This document shows positions 29,224-36,022 of a stretch of 64,000 nt of DNA, in pieces. Origin of the DNA: Saprospirales bacterium (GTDB taxonomy: Bacteria; Bacteroidota; Bacteroidia; Chitinophagales; Saprospiraceae); assembly GCA_016711045.1 (NCBI GenBank), contig JADJTT010000003.1, positions 558,001-622,000 of the forward strand, read 5' to 3'. Both the position numbers and the translations under genes were made by a program. The stretch's first letter is position 1, and each line of letters opens with the position of its first letter. Under the pieces are notes generated by a model. That model had not been told where the DNA came from. It was given only the letters and a program-made list of their open reading frames with translations, and did not search any database.

Positions 29224-29597
29224 TGACGCGAATCAAACTCGACGAAAACTTCTCTACTGCCCTGGCGGAATTGCTCCGAAAGAATGGATTCGACGCAGAA
29301 AGCGTTCTGGAAGAGGGATTGTCCGGAGCAGCAGATGAGGACCTCTACGCAAAGTGTAAGGAAGAAAAAAGATGCCTAATCACACTTGATCTGGATTTCA
29401 GCAATATTGTGCGCTTCCCGGCAGAAGGCACTGAAGGGATCATTGTGATGCGTCCCAACCGGCCTGCCAGCCTGGAAGTGATGACTTCCATGGTCGAGCT
29501 TTTTATAAAAGCACTGGAAAATCACGACCCCGCAAATTGCCTGTGGATACTGGAGCCCCACCAATTGCGTATCCGAAAACCACGGGAAAAGGAGTAA
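29223..29597 (+). CDS. DUF5615 PIN-like toxin
   Basis: 124 residues. It opens with IKLDENFSTALAELLRKNGFD and continues with ADEDLYAKCKEEKRCLITLDLDFSNIVRFP, the two acidic clusters of the DUF5615 (PIN-like) fold: D7/E8 and the DLDF site near 60. Predicted metal-dependent RNase toxin of the DUF433/DUF5615 pair. Intact length and intact acidic residues suggest it could be active. Co-transcribed with DUF433. Confidence 0.87.
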   Translation: MTRIKLDENFSTALAELLRKNGFDAESVLEEGLSGAADEDLYAKCKEEKRCLITLDLDFSNIVRFPAEGTEGIIVMRPNRPASLEVMTSMVELFIKALENHDPANCLWILEPHQLRIRKPREKE

Positions 29598-29600
29598 GAT

Positions 29601-29822
29601 ATGGAACTAACCACACAACAAGCTTCAGCTATCCTCCAGGTATCGCACTCCCACTTGGTCAAGCTTCTGGACTCGGGCAAGATCCCCTTCAATAAGGTTG
29701 GAAAGAACCGAAGAGTACTTTTAGAGGACCTGGAGAAATATTTGCGCGTCTTCCAGCTTGAACGGGAAAAAGCATTGCAGGAACTGACCGATCAGGCCCA
29801 GGAGTTGGATATGGGATATTGA
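29601..29822 (+). CDS. Excisionase-type HTH antitoxin
   Basis: 73 residues: MELTTQQASAILQVSHSHLV, then KLLDSGKIPFNKVGKNRRVL and EDLEKYL, an excisionase/MerR-like winged HTH with a helical tail (QLEREKALQELTDQAQ). Such proteins are usually antitoxins to a PIN-domain toxin encoded directly downstream. That toxin survives only as a fragment (29822-29972), but the ATGA overlap that coupled them is still present. It lies 3 nt after the DUF5615 gene, so it may now be expressed with it. Confidence 0.82.
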   Translation: MELTTQQASAILQVSHSHLVKLLDSGKIPFNKVGKNRRVLLEDLEKYLRVFQLEREKALQELTDQAQELDMGY

Positions 29823-29972
29823 TGGCAAGGTAAATGGATCGATCTACAGCCATGCTGGCTGCCGCAATCCGGTGCAAGGCGGATGTTATTGTGACCAGCA
29901 ACCTTCAAGGATTTCCCCGTCGATTACCTGACGGGATTTGACTTGGAAGTCCTCCACCCCGAGCGCTTTTGG
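29822..29972 (+). pseudogene. Decayed PIN-domain toxin
   Basis: The original start ATG (29822) overlaps the HTH gene stop but hits a stop after three codons (MAR). A later stretch reads AAAIRCKADVIVTSNLQGFP, the classic C-terminal PIN motif. The frame then shifts to LTGFDLEVLHPERFW, the usual end of this PIN family. About 100 N-terminal residues are missing and at least one frameshift is present, so the toxin is dead while its antitoxin is intact. Confidence 0.7.
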
Positions 29973-30013
29973 GATAGAAGATTATCCTTCAGATATAGTT
30001 CAAACCTTGCAGA

Positions 30014-30123
30014 TTTTGAGCCCAAAATCAGGTTGAATTGACCTCCAAGAATTTATAGCTCAAAAAACATATAAATAAAGCTCAAAAAGAGTAATTTTGA
30101 GCTGTTATTAGAACTTTTTGAGC
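30014..30123 (+). promoter_or_regulatory. Cluster of five GAGCT/AAAA sites upstream of fic, with a -7 element
   Basis: The motif AGCTCAAAA or its complement TTTTGAGC(T) occurs at 30014-30021, 30057-30065, 30079-30087, 30095-30103 and 30116-30123. The third and fourth form a palindrome that overlaps a TAATTTTG -7 box (30092-30099). This suggests autoregulation, possibly through the winged helix at the N-terminus of the Fic protein. Confidence 0.55.
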
Positions 30124-30138
30124 CACAAATGACCTGCC

Positions 30139-31188
30139 ATGGCCAAATCAACGGCTGAATTACAAGAGGCGATCCTGCAATACATCCGCAGGAATCCCGG
30201 TTGTCCTTCCAGTGAAATCCACGAAGGAATCCACTCCCCGGCGAGCTATGCTACGGTAAAAAGGGCCTTGCAAACCATGCTGGCCGGCAACCTGATCGAA
30301 GCAAGTGGCAGAGGCAAAGGTACCCGGTACCGGATCAACCGGTCGTATACCTTGCTCCTGCCTATCGACCCCGAGCAATATTTCCAAAAAGAGATCGATG
30401 AGCGAGAGATCATAGATTCCTTTAATCAAAGCCTGGTCAAGGACATTCTGGGTTCAGTTTCCCTTTTTACGGAAAAGGATATGGATACGCTGAATGCCCT
30501 TCAACGCACCTTTGAGAAAAACACGTCGAGCCTTTCGACCGAGGCATACAAGCAGGAGTTTGAACGCCTGGCCATTGACCTGAGCTGGAAATCTTCGCAA
30601 ATTGAAGGGAACACCTATTCCCTTTTGGAAACCGAGCGCTTACTAAAAGAAAAAGAAACGGCCACCGGAAAGACGAGAGACGAAGCCACCATGCTGCTGA
30701 ACCACAAAGCGGCACTGGATTTCATACTGGAACACCCCAACTACCTCCATCCCCTTTCGGTGGCCGGTATTGAAGACATCCACAGCATTTTGATCAAAGA
30801 CCTGAACGTGGCCCGCAATATCCGGCATCGCAGGGTAGGTATAACCGGGACGAACTACCGTCCCCTCGACAATGAATTCCAGATCCGGGAGGCGCTGGAA
30901 GATATGTGTACCCTGATCAATCAACGCGCCAATGTCTTCGAAAAAGCCCTGATTGCCCTGGTGCTGATCTCCTACATCCAGCCCTTCGCTGACGGCAACA
31001 AGCGCACTGCCCGGATCATCAGCAATGCCATATTGGTCCACCACCGCCACTGCCCAATCTCCTTCCGAACCGTCGACTCAATCGACTATAAAAAAGCCAT
31101 GTTGATCTTTTACGAGCAGAATAATATCAGCGCTTTCAAGAAGATATTTATGGAGCAGTATACGTTTGCGGTAGGGACGTATTTTTAG
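30139..31188 (+). CDS. Fic-family protein with N-terminal winged helix
   Basis: 349 residues. A winged-helix DNA-binding domain (about 1-70: CPSSEIHEGI ... ATVKRALQTMLAGNLIEASG) precedes a Fic core. The Fic catalytic loop reads IQPFADGNKRTARIISN near residue 285; the usual His is Gln here (QPFADGNKRTAR versus HPFxxGNGR). A candidate inhibitory-helix-like SSQIEGNTYSLLETE is near residue 153. Fic enzymes AMPylate target proteins; with Gln at the catalytic His, AMP transfer may be lost, so regulator or remodelled activity is possible. The last ~33 residues are duplicated at 35840-35938. Confidence 0.82.
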   Translation: MAKSTAELQEAILQYIRRNPGCPSSEIHEGIHSPASYATVKRALQTMLAGNLIEASGRGKGTRYRINRSYTLLLPIDPEQYFQKEIDEREIIDSFNQSLVKDILGSVSLFTEKDMDTLNALQRTFEKNTSSLSTEAYKQEFERLAIDLSWKSSQIEGNTYSLLETERLLKEKETATGKTRDEATMLLNHKAALDFILEHPNYLHPLSVAGIEDIHSILIKDLNVARNIRHRRVGITGTNYRPLDNEFQIREALEDMCTLINQRANVFEKALIALVLISYIQPFADGNKRTARIISNAILVHHRHCPISFRTVDSIDYKKAMLIFYEQNNISAFKKIFMEQYTFAVGTYF

Positions 31189-31689
31189 AAGGAAGCACCC
31201 AAAAAGCTACACACTGCGTAGCGAATTCGAGCACGTTGATTTTTAACAGAGACTGTTGATGAATAGATTTTTCATAAATTCGTCAATAAACCGCTTGTAG
31301 CTTCGCCTGAAAGGTAGACAGGAATTTCTCCGAAATCCCCCCGCCAATTTTAGCAGGATTCTTCATGATTATTCCGAACCCAAGAAAGGATTCTTTCAAT
31401 GGAAAGGGGCATTGGAGGAAAGACTTACCTGAAGGAGGCTTCAACGACATCACCCTCCCAAGATCATAATCAATACAACAACCAATCATTTAAACTTCCT
31501 TCCCTGGAAATCCCCCCCCTGCACGGAGCGCCCCTCGCGGTCGCCCTGGTCGCCCCCCAAAGAAAAGCGGCCGGCTGCTTTTTTATTAGAGCGGGCCCTG
31601 TGGGGGCGGCCGCGAGGGCCGCCCCCACAGGGAATTGATATATTCCCCACAACTCCCTATCTTTCCCCTGATTCTATAAACCTGGTTCT
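31189..31689. other. Intergenic stretch without a recognisable gene
   Basis: 500 nt between fic and the 140-residue gene. The right half is a REP-like cluster (31520-31655). The left half holds only short degenerate frames on the minus strand (31283-31489) that I cannot assign; they could be an old transposase or other gene remnant. Confidence 0.5.
31520..31655. repeat. REP-like hairpin cluster A
   Basis: A perfect 16-bp stem CCCTGTGGGGGCGGCC (31596-31611) with 31617-31632, and an adjacent CCCCTCGCGG / GGTCGCC segment. It is followed by GGGAATTGATATATTC, which matches GGGAATTGATAAATTC next to the RAYT gene (46069-46085). The 5' side shares TTATTAGAGC with 38283-38290. Same family as clusters B, C and D. 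Confidence 0.75.
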
Positions 31690-32112
31690 ATGGCTACTTC
31701 TCACAATCCTCCTGACTACCTGCTCGGCCCCCTCATGTCCGTCGAACTCGCCGTGCTGTCCGTTTTCAAAGCGCATCCCCAACTCCAGGACAAAGAGATC
31801 GAAACGATCTATGAGCAATTCAAGGATTTCTATCAAAACCTGGCAAAAGGCAAAGAAGTATATGAACCTGACTCTGGCAATGCCATCCGGCTGGCAGTCA
31901 TAAGCGCCATTTTGGTGGCGCTGGATATGCGGGTAGAAACGGGAGCCGACGACCACCTCATCCAAAACGACGAGGTCCATCCCGGCGGCAGGTCTATCCC
32001 CAATGTAGAAGCGCTCTATGCTTCCGGGTTTAACTACCTGATCCACTCCACCCGATTCTGGCGAAAAGAGAATGGCCCAAAGGCTATCTCAAATTCATCT
32101 CCGAAACAATGA
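31690..32112 (+). CDS. Conserved hypothetical protein of unknown function
   Basis: 140 residues, cytoplasmic, mostly helical: an N-terminal DYLLGPLMSVELAVLSVFKAHPQL, a middle AIRLAVISAILVALDMR, and a C-terminal SVEALYASGFNYLIHSTRFW-like helix ending KENGPK. No catalytic motif is recognisable. The last dozen residues (AISNSSPKQ-stop) run into the double-hairpin repeat that begins at 32108, so the natural C-terminus may have been altered by the insertion. Confidence 0.55.
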   Translation: MATSHNPPDYLLGPLMSVELAVLSVFKAHPQLQDKEIETIYEQFKDFYQNLAKGKEVYEPDSGNAIRLAVISAILVALDMRVETGADDHLIQNDEVHPGGRSIPNVEALYASGFNYLIHSTRFWRKENGPKAISNSSPKQ

Positions 32113-32213
32113 ATTTCTAATACACTAAAATAATAGTAATTTGACGGCCGGCGGCCGTCAAATTACTTGGGACTAGTGCGGCCGCCGGCTGCACTAGTCC
32201 CAAGTAATTCATT
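32108..32213. repeat. Double-hairpin palindromic repeat, copy 2
   Basis: Outer stem AATGAATT/AATTCATT (32108-32115 with 32206-32213). The first hairpin has a 15-bp stem (32135-32149 with 32153-32167; TTGACGGCC/GGCCGTCAA). The second has a 14-bp stem CTTGGGACTAGTGC (32166-32179) with 32191-32204. Same layout as copy 1, but with different, still fully paired, bases in the outer and first stems. Both copies are followed by TTTGAGTATA. Confidence 0.85.
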
Positions 32214-32241
32214 TTGAGTATACACTTCAAACTCGGTAGTC

Positions 32242-34764
32242 ATGCTTGCCGTAAAAGGTCAACTCATCCGGATCAAATCTGGGCAATTCGATAACGAAAC
32301 AGGTATAAATATTTCAGGCTGGTCGGGCATGGTGCTCGGCACGGAAGAAGGAATGATCGAAATCGAATGGGACGCAAATACCCTGGCCCGCATGCCCACT
32401 TCTTTCATCCAAAACTCAGAGGAAAACGGGTATGACCACAGCCGCTATTGGATCGAAGTGGAATGCGTGGAGCCTTTCACCTCTATGCCCCTTTCTCTCG
32501 ACGAGCCAGGCAGTCTCGGACGACGCTTACTTTCCATCCTCAAAGACATTCGCGGAAGCGGAGAATTTGCCGTATCGGGCTCACACAATTTCGTGCCCCC
32601 CGGCATGCAGGTCGAAGGCCTGGGCGAAATTGGCTTCCCCATCGTACCCATCCAGGCCAAAGCGCTTATCGACATCGCCAGGCAGGCGCCCTTCGGGCGG
32701 GGGAGCAAAACCATCACCGACACCACCGTGCGCAATACCTGGGAAATCGATGCTCAACTCGTGTCCTTCCACAACCCGGCCTGGCCCAAATTTTTCCAAA
32801 AAAACCTGAAAACGGTCAAGAAGGAACTGGGCATCAAAAGGGCCAAAGTGACTGCCTCTTTCTACAAATTGCTGATCTACGAAAAAAACGGGTTTTTCCT
32901 TCCTCATAAAGACTCCGAAAAGGAGAAAGGCATGTTCGGCACCCTGGTGCTCGGCTTGCCATCCACTCACAGCGGCGGGGAACTGCTCATCCAGTTCGAG
33001 GGCAAAGAGAAGCGCATCGATTTCTCAGAGGACACCGCCAATTACCGGATCCCCTTCGCTGCTTTCTACGCCGATTGCGAACACGAGGTCAAACCGGTCC
33101 GCTCCGGGTACAGGGTATGCCTGGTGTACAACCTCTTGCAGTCGGACAGCAAGGCCCCGGTCGACAGTCCCCGTTTCGGGGGTCAGGTCGCTGAAATCGC
33201 AGACCTGCTCCGAGCGATGGAACAGAATTTCGGACAGCCCCCCAAAGCCATCCTGCTGGGGCACCAATACACACCGGCCAATTTCTCCCTGTCCAGCCTT
33301 AAAGGGCAGGATCGGTCCCGGGCTGCCGTGTTGATGGAAGCAGCCCAAAAGGCCGGCTATTTTACCCGACTTGGACTCGTAACCCACTATCGACTTGGAG
33401 AATTGGAAGGCAAGGATTACGACTATGGTTATGGCAGGTATTATTACGACGAGAAGGAAGAAAGCAACATGGGAGAAGTCTACGAAGAGTATACCCTGGC
33501 CGAAAACTGGGCCGTCGATAACGAAGGCCCTAATCTTGGCAAGCTTTATATCCGAGCCGAAGATATCCTCTCCGAAGAGCCTATCGGCAAGGGGAAGCCC
33601 ATCGACCAGGCGGAGGAGGGTTTTACCGGAAACGCAGGCATGACCATAGAATACTGGTATCATTACGGCGCGATTTTCCTGTGGCCCCAAAGCGCCCATT
33701 CCGACCTGTTCCGCAACCTTTCCGTTCCGGCCCAATTGGAATGGCTGGACTACTACGAACAGCATTGGGATGAAGACGCATTTTTTCCAAAAATGCATAC
33801 CAGGAGCCTCCTGGCCTCCATGTCGGCAAAACTATCAGGCGACAGCAGGGAGACTCAACCCTGCTTCAACCCGGCCGCCGCCGCGCTGACCCGCATCCGC
33901 GATGAAGCTTTTGTGCGCGAGGAAGGGATCGCATTGCTGGAAACAGCCTTCCACCGCATCGATCCGGAACAATGGGCCAGCCTGCTGCAAGTATACGACC
34001 CGGCGCTATTCGAGCCGCTGTTTAGCAAGATCGCCGCCCGGGCTACCGTTCCCGATCTCGGCCACCTGCTGGATGCGCTGACCACCCTGGATAAAGCGGG
34101 TAAAAAAGCCTTCGTAAGCGGCCAACTGAAGCAGTTGCCACCCTTTCTGCACGAAGCCAGGCTTTTTCAATTGCAGCACGCCAAATATCATTTATCACGG
34201 GAAAAATTTTCATCCCAAAAGGCCGCTATCACCTCCATCCTGAAAAGCCTCCTGGCGCTCAGCCACTACCACGAACACGATGCGGAATGGATAGACCAAA
34301 CCCTCCGAAGCCTCTGCGAAACCATCCCGCGTAATTACGTGAATGAGGTGCTGGTTCCGCTCCTTCGTTCCGGATTCCCCGCCTCCAACAAGCTGGCCAT
34401 GGCTTTGCGGAAGGCAAGCGTCAAAGACCTGAAGAAAAGGGTGGAAGCTAAGCCATCGCCGCCAGCGGATTGGTCGCGGGAAACGCCCCGGTCCAGGTAT
34501 TATCAGGAAGTCTGGAATCTGCTTCGCCCCTTCCTGAGCTCGCCCACGGAGACCACTTTTGACTACGTCGCCATTCAGGGTCATCGCGAGGTCATGGAGC
34601 AAGCGATCCGGGAAGTGACCATCGACCTGCGCATGGAGACTATCCGGAAAGGACGGCCGTTCACCCTGCGCCTCACCAAGACACAGGCTACCTACCAGCG
34701 TTCGACGAAGGAATGGGAAGAAGACGTGAAACTGTTAAAATCCATGCAGAACTCCTCCAAATGA
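32242..34764 (+). CDS. 2OG-Fe(II) oxygenase domain protein with large uncharacterised C-terminal region
   Basis: 840 residues. The N-terminal ~75 residues look like a small SH3-type beta barrel (VKGQLIRIKSGQFDNETG, WSGMVLGTEEGMIEIEWD). A prolyl-hydroxylase-like 2OG-Fe(II) domain spans about 120-300: HKDSEKEKGMFGTLVLGLP gives the metal His-x-Asp (about H222/D224), GGELLIQF follows, DCEHEVKPV gives the distal His (~280), and SGYRVCLVYNL the 2OG-binding Arg. The remaining ~540 residues, including an acidic/tyrosine-rich patch near 390-410, match nothing I recognise. It may hydroxylate a protein or nucleic acid; the substrate is unknown. It is preceded by repeat copy 2. Confidence 0.75.
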   Translation: MLAVKGQLIRIKSGQFDNETGINISGWSGMVLGTEEGMIEIEWDANTLARMPTSFIQNSEENGYDHSRYWIEVECVEPFTSMPLSLDEPGSLGRRLLSILKDIRGSGEFAVSGSHNFVPPGMQVEGLGEIGFPIVPIQAKALIDIARQAPFGRGSKTITDTTVRNTWEIDAQLVSFHNPAWPKFFQKNLKTVKKELGIKRAKVTASFYKLLIYEKNGFFLPHKDSEKEKGMFGTLVLGLPSTHSGGELLIQFEGKEKRIDFSEDTANYRIPFAAFYADCEHEVKPVRSGYRVCLVYNLLQSDSKAPVDSPRFGGQVAEIADLLRAMEQNFGQPPKAILLGHQYTPANFSLSSLKGQDRSRAAVLMEAAQKAGYFTRLGLVTHYRLGELEGKDYDYGYGRYYYDEKEESNMGEVYEEYTLAENWAVDNEGPNLGKLYIRAEDILSEEPIGKGKPIDQAEEGFTGNAGMTIEYWYHYGAIFLWPQSAHSDLFRNLSVPAQLEWLDYYEQHWDEDAFFPKMHTRSLLASMSAKLSGDSRETQPCFNPAAAALTRIRDEAFVREEGIALLETAFHRIDPEQWASLLQVYDPALFEPLFSKIAARATVPDLGHLLDALTTLDKAGKKAFVSGQLKQLPPFLHEARLFQLQHAKYHLSREKFSSQKAAITSILKSLLALSHYHEHDAEWIDQTLRSLCETIPRNYVNEVLVPLLRSGFPASNKLAMALRKASVKDLKKRVEAKPSPPADWSRETPRSRYYQEVWNLLRPFLSSPTETTFDYVAIQGHREVMEQAIREVTIDLRMETIRKGRPFTLRLTKTQATYQRSTKEWEEDVKLLKSMQNSSK

Positions 34765-34852
34765 TTCCCCCTGCACTCCACCACCCCGAAAAAGCAAAAG
34801 CGCGTGGTTTCAGCCCTCCATTCGCCAGGGCCCACATCCCTACCCTTTCCTC

Positions 34853-34987
34853 ATGCCTCAACTTCCCAAACACCACCTTGCGCAGACCATACGTCTGCGC
34901 CTGAGCGGCGATCTGTTGGAACGCTACATCGAAGCCTATTACCTGCCGAGGACAGAAAAGCCTCCTATCCTGCGCGCCCATAAATGA
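34853..34987 (+). CDS. Possible 44-residue basic peptide
   Basis: ATG 34853 to TGA 34985-34987: MPQLPKHHLAQTIRLRLSGD ... EAYYLPRTEKPPILRAHK. The composition looks protein-like, but no family is recognised and no clear ribosome-binding site is seen. It may be a fragment of a larger gene. Confidence 0.25.
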   Translation: MPQLPKHHLAQTIRLRLSGDLLERYIEAYYLPRTEKPPILRAHK

Positions 34988-35089
34988 TCAGAACTATGAT
35001 TTGCGTGATTCATGTGATTACTATGATCGGGGCCCCCTCTCCCTATTAATCAAAGCAATCAAAATAATCAGACGAATCACAGTTCAGAC
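34986..35089. repeat. Long imperfect inverted repeat with 9-nt GATT periodicity
   Basis: The left arm (34986-35028) contains TGATT units spaced by 9 nt. The right arm, read in reverse complement, repeats the same pattern (CTGAACTGTGATTCGTCTGA). About 15 nt of GC-rich sequence (GGGGCCCCC) lie in the loop. This is a dispersed intergenic palindrome type seen in Bacteroidota. Confidence 0.7.
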
Positions 35090-35163
35090 AAGTGCGCCTG
35101 ACCCAAGGACCAGGTTTTAAGCTGACGAGTAATCTACCCATGACAGATTTCTTTCAAAATGTA

Positions 35164-35284
35164 GTGTCGAAGTCCTCTTCGACACCCAGTCTTCAGAAAA
35201 AACAGGGATGTCCCAATTATCGATTCGACCCATTTCGTAACATCGGGACATTTAGCTCAATGGTGCCGAAGGGGACTTCGGCAC
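35164..35284. repeat. Two related short hairpins (GTGYCGAAG family)
   Basis: GTGTCGAAG/CTTCGACAC (35164-35172 with 35177-35185) and GTGCCGAAG/CTTCGGCAC (35263-35271 with 35276-35284), each with a 4-nt loop. The two stems differ at one base pair (U-A versus C-G), a compensatory pair change. Confidence 0.75.
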
Positions 35285-35296
35285 TACAACAGGTTC

Positions 35297-35938
35297 TTGA
35301 GTGTTTTTTGTCAGCATAACTTTATTTATCCCCACACGGGGATAGCCTCCCCTGATTCAGACAAAAAGCGATCCGCCTTCGCCATGCTACGGCGGATAAA
35401 AAAGGGTAAAAGGGAATCCTCCTTCGCTACGCTACGGTGGACAAGAAAGTGCAAAGGGTTAATCCCGGGCCAACCGGAAACCGAAGTTGAGGAACCTGAG
35501 GTCCGGATAGCCGTAGTTCCGACTGGACACACGGCAGTTCCTATTGCTCCTCTCCCAATACCCGCCCTTACAAAAAAACAATTAGGCAATAAGCTCTCTC
35601 TTTCCAAACAAGCGGCACAGGCCATCGAAAACAGGGAAAAAGAAGGTTCCCTCACCCTCAAGGCGCTCCGGGAAGCGGCTAATGCCCTGGATATGCAGCT
35701 GGTGTATGGCTTCGTGCCCAAAGACGGCTCCATCGACGCGCTCATCGACCGGAAAGCCCGGGAACTGGCTACGCAGATCGTCCTGCACACTTCGCAGACC
35801 ATGAAGCTCGAAGACCAGGAAAACTCGCCCGAGCGCATCAAAAAAGCCATGTTAATCTTTTACGAGCAGAATAATATCCGCGCTTTCAAGAAGATATTTA
35901 AAGAGCAGTTTGCCTTTGCAGTGGGGACGTATTTTTAG
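35297..35938 (+). pseudogene. Chimeric frame: mobile-mystery-protein-A fragment fused to a Fic C-terminus
   Basis: The first ~85 codons are antisense to the FGE remnant and not a real protein. From about 35565 the frame reads LTKKQLGNKLSLSKQAAQAI, ENREKEGSLTLKALREAANA and LDMQLVYGFVPKDGSIDALI: the HTH and C-terminal half of mobile mystery protein A, lacking its N-terminus. At 35840 it switches to KKAMLIFYEQNNIRAFKKIF ... FAVGTYF, about 90% identical by eye at DNA level to the last 99 nt of fic (31090-31188). The whole is a recombination product. Whether the fused HTH part is expressed is unknown. Confidence 0.6.
35459..35575 (-). pseudogene. C-terminal remnant of an FGE-sulfatase protein with variable-region-like tail
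   Basis: On the minus strand one frame reads KGGYWERSNRNCRVSSRN, then YGYPDLRFLNFGFRLARD-stop at 35459. It is collinear without gaps with the end of the intact protein at 36023-37843 (GGT...CRVSSRDRCDPKFI...GFRLAQ). The framework GG, CRVSSR, P and GFRLA is conserved, while the residues between differ. Homology continues past the stop codon (CTTGTCC, then TTTTTGTCTGAAT). Only the last ~38 residues remain. The variable codons are mostly NNC/NNT, as expected if AAC/AAT template codons had been mutated at A. Confidence 0.65.
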
Positions 35939-36022
35939 ACTGAGAAAATAGAGGTGATAAATAAGCAGTGCAATTCAGACAAAAATATCGATCCGCCTCC
36001 GGCGGACAAGGAGTGCATTGGG

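Noticed and set aside
35326..35850. A 174-codon minus-strand frame over the mosaic region
   Set aside because: It is antisense to the mobile-mystery-A fragment, and the FGE remnant is in a different minus-strand frame; no family signature.
34765..36022. Search for a retroelement reverse transcriptase or template repeat next to the variable-region-like tails
   Set aside because: No reverse-transcriptase motif and no adenine-rich near-copy of the tail is visible in the window; the element, if any, lies elsewhere.
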